In this document: in pieces, positions 62,579-64,000 of the stretch | Layout of the letters: every line of letters starts with the position of its first letter | How positions within the stretch are numbered: position 1 is the first letter of the stretch | From: an uncultured Bacteroides sp. | GTDB taxonomy: Bacteria; Bacteroidota; Bacteroidia; Bacteroidales; Bacteroidaceae | Reading direction: 5' to 3' | Assembly (NCBI RefSeq): GCF_949298305.1 | Contig: NZ_CASFWU010000003.1 | Coordinates: 11,616-75,615 of the forward strand | Length of the DNA: 64,000 bases | Translations under genes and position numbers: made by a program | Notes under the pieces: model-generated | What the model was told of the DNA's origin: nothing | The model's database searches: none | What the model saw: the letters and a program-made list of their open reading frames with translations, nothing else

Positions 62579-62880
62579 GGCGCGGGAGACGTTGCGCGCA
62601 AGGTATCTACAATGTGGGTGTATTTGAGTTTTACCCGACCCTACATGTATATCCCTGCCAATACGGCGGACGCACCGTGGTGCGTCCCTACATCGTTAAT
62701 CAAAATCCTTTGGTTACAGCGTAAACACCCACGTGTAGGGGCGGGGTCTGCCCGCCCGAATGCACACACGCAAACATCCACACGTAGGGACGCACCACGG
62801 TGCGTCCGCCTGTATACATATACGAACACCCTGCGGCGCGGGAGACGTTGCACGCAACGCCTCTACAATGTGCGTATTCG
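62579..62880. repeat. Mosaic of short palindromic repeat elements
   Basis: A 27-base element at 62665-62691 (core GGACGCACC-gt-GGTGCGTCC, ending CCCTAC) recurs as an exact inverted copy at 62784-62810 (starting GTAGGG). A third related palindrome lies between them at 62734-62756 (GTAGGGGCGGG...CCCGCCC). GGCGCGGGAGACGTTGC occurs as a direct repeat at 62579 and 62835, each followed by a related CTACAATGTG segment. Confidence 0.85.
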
Positions 62881-62904
62881 GGAGGCCACGCCCCGGCTCG
62901 CTCC

Positions 62905-62970
62905 AAGCATCCCCCAAACACGCAGCAAGCACTGCCCGAACACGCAGGAAGCATCGGCCGAACCCGTAGA
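62905..62970. repeat. 22-base tandem array H, 3 units
   Basis: Three 22-base units start at 62905, 62927 and 62949 (AAGCAT/AAGCAC/AAGCAT at the start, GAAC or AAAC and a CACGCAG-like end). Confidence 0.85.
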
Positions 62971-63069
62971 AAAGTTATAAAGCAGCCGCGCAGATGTACA
63001 TCGCAAGCGCTCAGATGTACATCGCAAGCGTTCAGATGTAAAACGCAGCCGCTGCTTTATAACTTTTCT
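62968..63069. repeat. Stem with 19-base arms enclosing a 21-base array
   Basis: The arms AGAAAAGTTATAAAGCAGC (62968-62986) and its exact complement (63051-63069) enclose three 21-base units beginning CAGATGTA at 62991, 63012 and 63033. The array period differs by one base from the neighbouring 22-base arrays. Confidence 0.85.
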
Positions 63070-63111
63070 GCCGACTCGGGCAAACCTGTCTGCCGACTTG
63101 GGGAAACCTGC
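63068..63111. repeat. 22-base tandem pair I
   Basis: Two 22-base units at 63068-63089 and 63090-63111, both starting CTGCCGACT and ending AAACCTG plus one base, with few differences between. Confidence 0.85.
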
Positions 63112-63298
63112 GGGCCACACGGGCCTTACTTTGCAGAAAGCCCGCGGACGGACTTTCCCGCTTTTCCGTCGCCACCCCGGACTTTCTGCGCCCCCCCGAC
63201 CGCAATTTATGAAACAGGACAGGCGGAGAATCTCCATTTTATACTATCTTTGTCACGCCCCACGGCTATAAAACACAGTAGAAAAGTAATCAGTACTC

Positions 63299-63919
63299 AT
63301 GAAAACCAGCAGTTTTCTCCTCCTCTTCCTCTTCACGATTCTGCCCGTCCGTGCAGAAGACGAAGAGCTGAAGACGTATCAGGCAGAATTGTCGCGGGCC
63401 CTCCGAAGCAAACATCCGGACAGCCTGGCCACCGCCTATTGCCACCTAAGTGAATATTACGCCTACCGCAACAGCGACTCGGCTCGCCACTATTGCGAAG
63501 AAGGACTGAAGCACGCGCGCCGCGAAGTGTGCGAGCCCTACCTGGTGCTGCTCAACAACCTGGCCGAAGCCTATTCGGCCGCCGGAGAGATGGAGCAGGC
63601 CGCCAGCCTGTACAAGCACACACTGACGGAGTGCATCCGCCTGCACTCGGACAGCAGCCTCCAGGCCACCGTGTCGACCTCGCTGGGCGTGGTCTACCGC
63701 CGCCGCGACATGCCCGACTCGGCCCTCTACTTCTACAACCGGGGACTGGCCCTGCTGCGGGGCCAACAGGCCTACGACGAAGAGGCCCACCTGCTGACCA
63801 ACATAGCCGTCCTCTATGCCAACACCTCGCGGCTGGAAGAGGCGGAACGCTATGCCCTGCTGGCCACCGAGGCCGCCCAGAAATGCGAGGACATGGATAT
63901 GACCTATTGGCGGAATTAA
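63299..63919 (+). pseudogene. Truncated exported TPR protein
   Basis: A 206-residue frame with a signal peptide (about 1-19, cleaved near VRAED) and at least four tetratricopeptide-like repeats (for example VLLNNLAEAYSAAGEMEQAASLYKHTL and ATVSTSLGVVYRRRDMPDSALYFYNRGLALL). The family normally continues to a membrane helix and a kinase or HTH output domain at 500-600 residues. Here the GC-rich coding character ends abruptly near 63910, a stop follows in an AT-rich tail, and the remaining 80 bases do not continue the repeats. The gene is probably interrupted by a mobile element whose body lies beyond the window, although a natural short form cannot be excluded. Confidence 0.55.
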
Positions 63920-64000
63920 TTTGAATTGATAATATGTTTGGAAAGTTGCGCATATCGCTGATTTTTATTAACTTAGTGCTATCCGAATCATTAAGTTTAA
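63915..64000. mobile_element. Possible edge of an inserted element
   Basis: The last 86 bases are strongly AT-rich (for example GATTTTTATTAACTTAG) right after GC-rich TPR coding sequence. An insertion-sequence end is the simplest reading, but no transposase or terminal repeat can be seen from this side. Confidence 0.35.

Larger units (their letters stand above)
62478..63298. other. Repeat-rich spacer before the TPR gene
   Basis: No gene is supported in these 821 bases. In order: a long hairpin (62519-62564), direct and inverted copies of short palindromic elements (62579-62880), a 22-base array (62905-62970), a 19-base-armed stem enclosing a 21-base array (62968-63069), and a 22-base repeat pair (63068-63111). 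Open frames here are made of repeat translation and show no domain. Confidence 0.65.

Noticed and set aside
62579..62880. A complete insertion sequence
   Set aside because: Only about 300 bases, with no transposase frame; better described as a mosaic of short palindromic repeats.
62507..62980. Protein-coding frames in the repeat spacer before the TPR gene
   Set aside because: They translate palindromic and tandem repeats and change frame between copies.

Overview
The window looks like chromosomal DNA of a gut Bacteroides/Phocaeicola-type bacterium (Bacteroidales). The evidence is a type III glutamine synthetase, an RprX/RprY-type two-component pair, a hybrid one-protein two-component regulator (HTCS) beside glycan-degrading genes, GH97/GH67/GH88/GH43/GH35 enzymes, an 81-residue RRM RNA-binding protein, DUF5686 and DUF4836 proteins, and many promoters carrying the Bacteroidetes -7 element TAnnTTTG (often TATCTTTG or TACCTTTG; twice with TTTG exactly 19 bases upstream). 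No rRNA, tRNA, CRISPR array, transposase or prophage gene was found.

Layout. 0.1-8.6 kb: a CMD/cupin protein, a DUF5686 outer-membrane protein, glnN, a Crp/Fnr-family regulator, trxB and lolA. 8.6-15.4 kb: ftsK, then a three-gene NAD-linked [FeFe] hydrogenase operon (HydB, HydA, HydC types). 15.7-25.8 kb: a secreted 5-hydroxyisourate hydrolase-like protein, a DUF5063/RNase D-like/rRNA methyltransferase group, a candidate small RNA, a nucleoside permease, a bifunctional nuclease, rsmE, a DUF4836 lipoprotein and an ABC transporter. 26-45.5 kb: a carbohydrate locus without SusC/SusD. It has an HTCS sensor, a divergent operon (GH35, acetylesterase, GPH-family symporter, GH43, GH67 alpha-glucuronidase, mannonate dehydratase) and a convergent set (GH97, GH43, GH88). 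This suggests uptake of (methyl)glucuronate-decorated xylo- or arabino-oligosaccharides and entry of glucuronate into the UxuA route. 45.8-58 kb: folB, a glycosyltransferase/acyltransferase/mtaB operon, a 53-residue lipoprotein, the RRM protein, rpsF-rpsR-rplI, a MarR regulator, a 58-residue membrane protein, rprXY and an EF-G paralog with altered GTPase motifs. 58.2-64 kb: a class-I glutamine amidotransferase-like lipoprotein, a GH43-GH35 fusion, a repeat-rich spacer, and a TPR gene that stops early at a sharp composition change near the window end.

The most unusual signal is non-coding. At least eight separate intergenic places carry short tandem arrays with an exact 22-base period (about 30 units in all). 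Unit sequences are related within an array but mostly differ between arrays; three arrays share the core TGCAAGC/TGCTTGC. A second signal is a palindromic box related to TGTTATATAACA upstream of the Crp/Fnr gene itself, the candidate small RNA, the EF-G-paralog/amidotransferase divergent region and the tiny lipoprotein, which suggests a small regulon readable within this one window.
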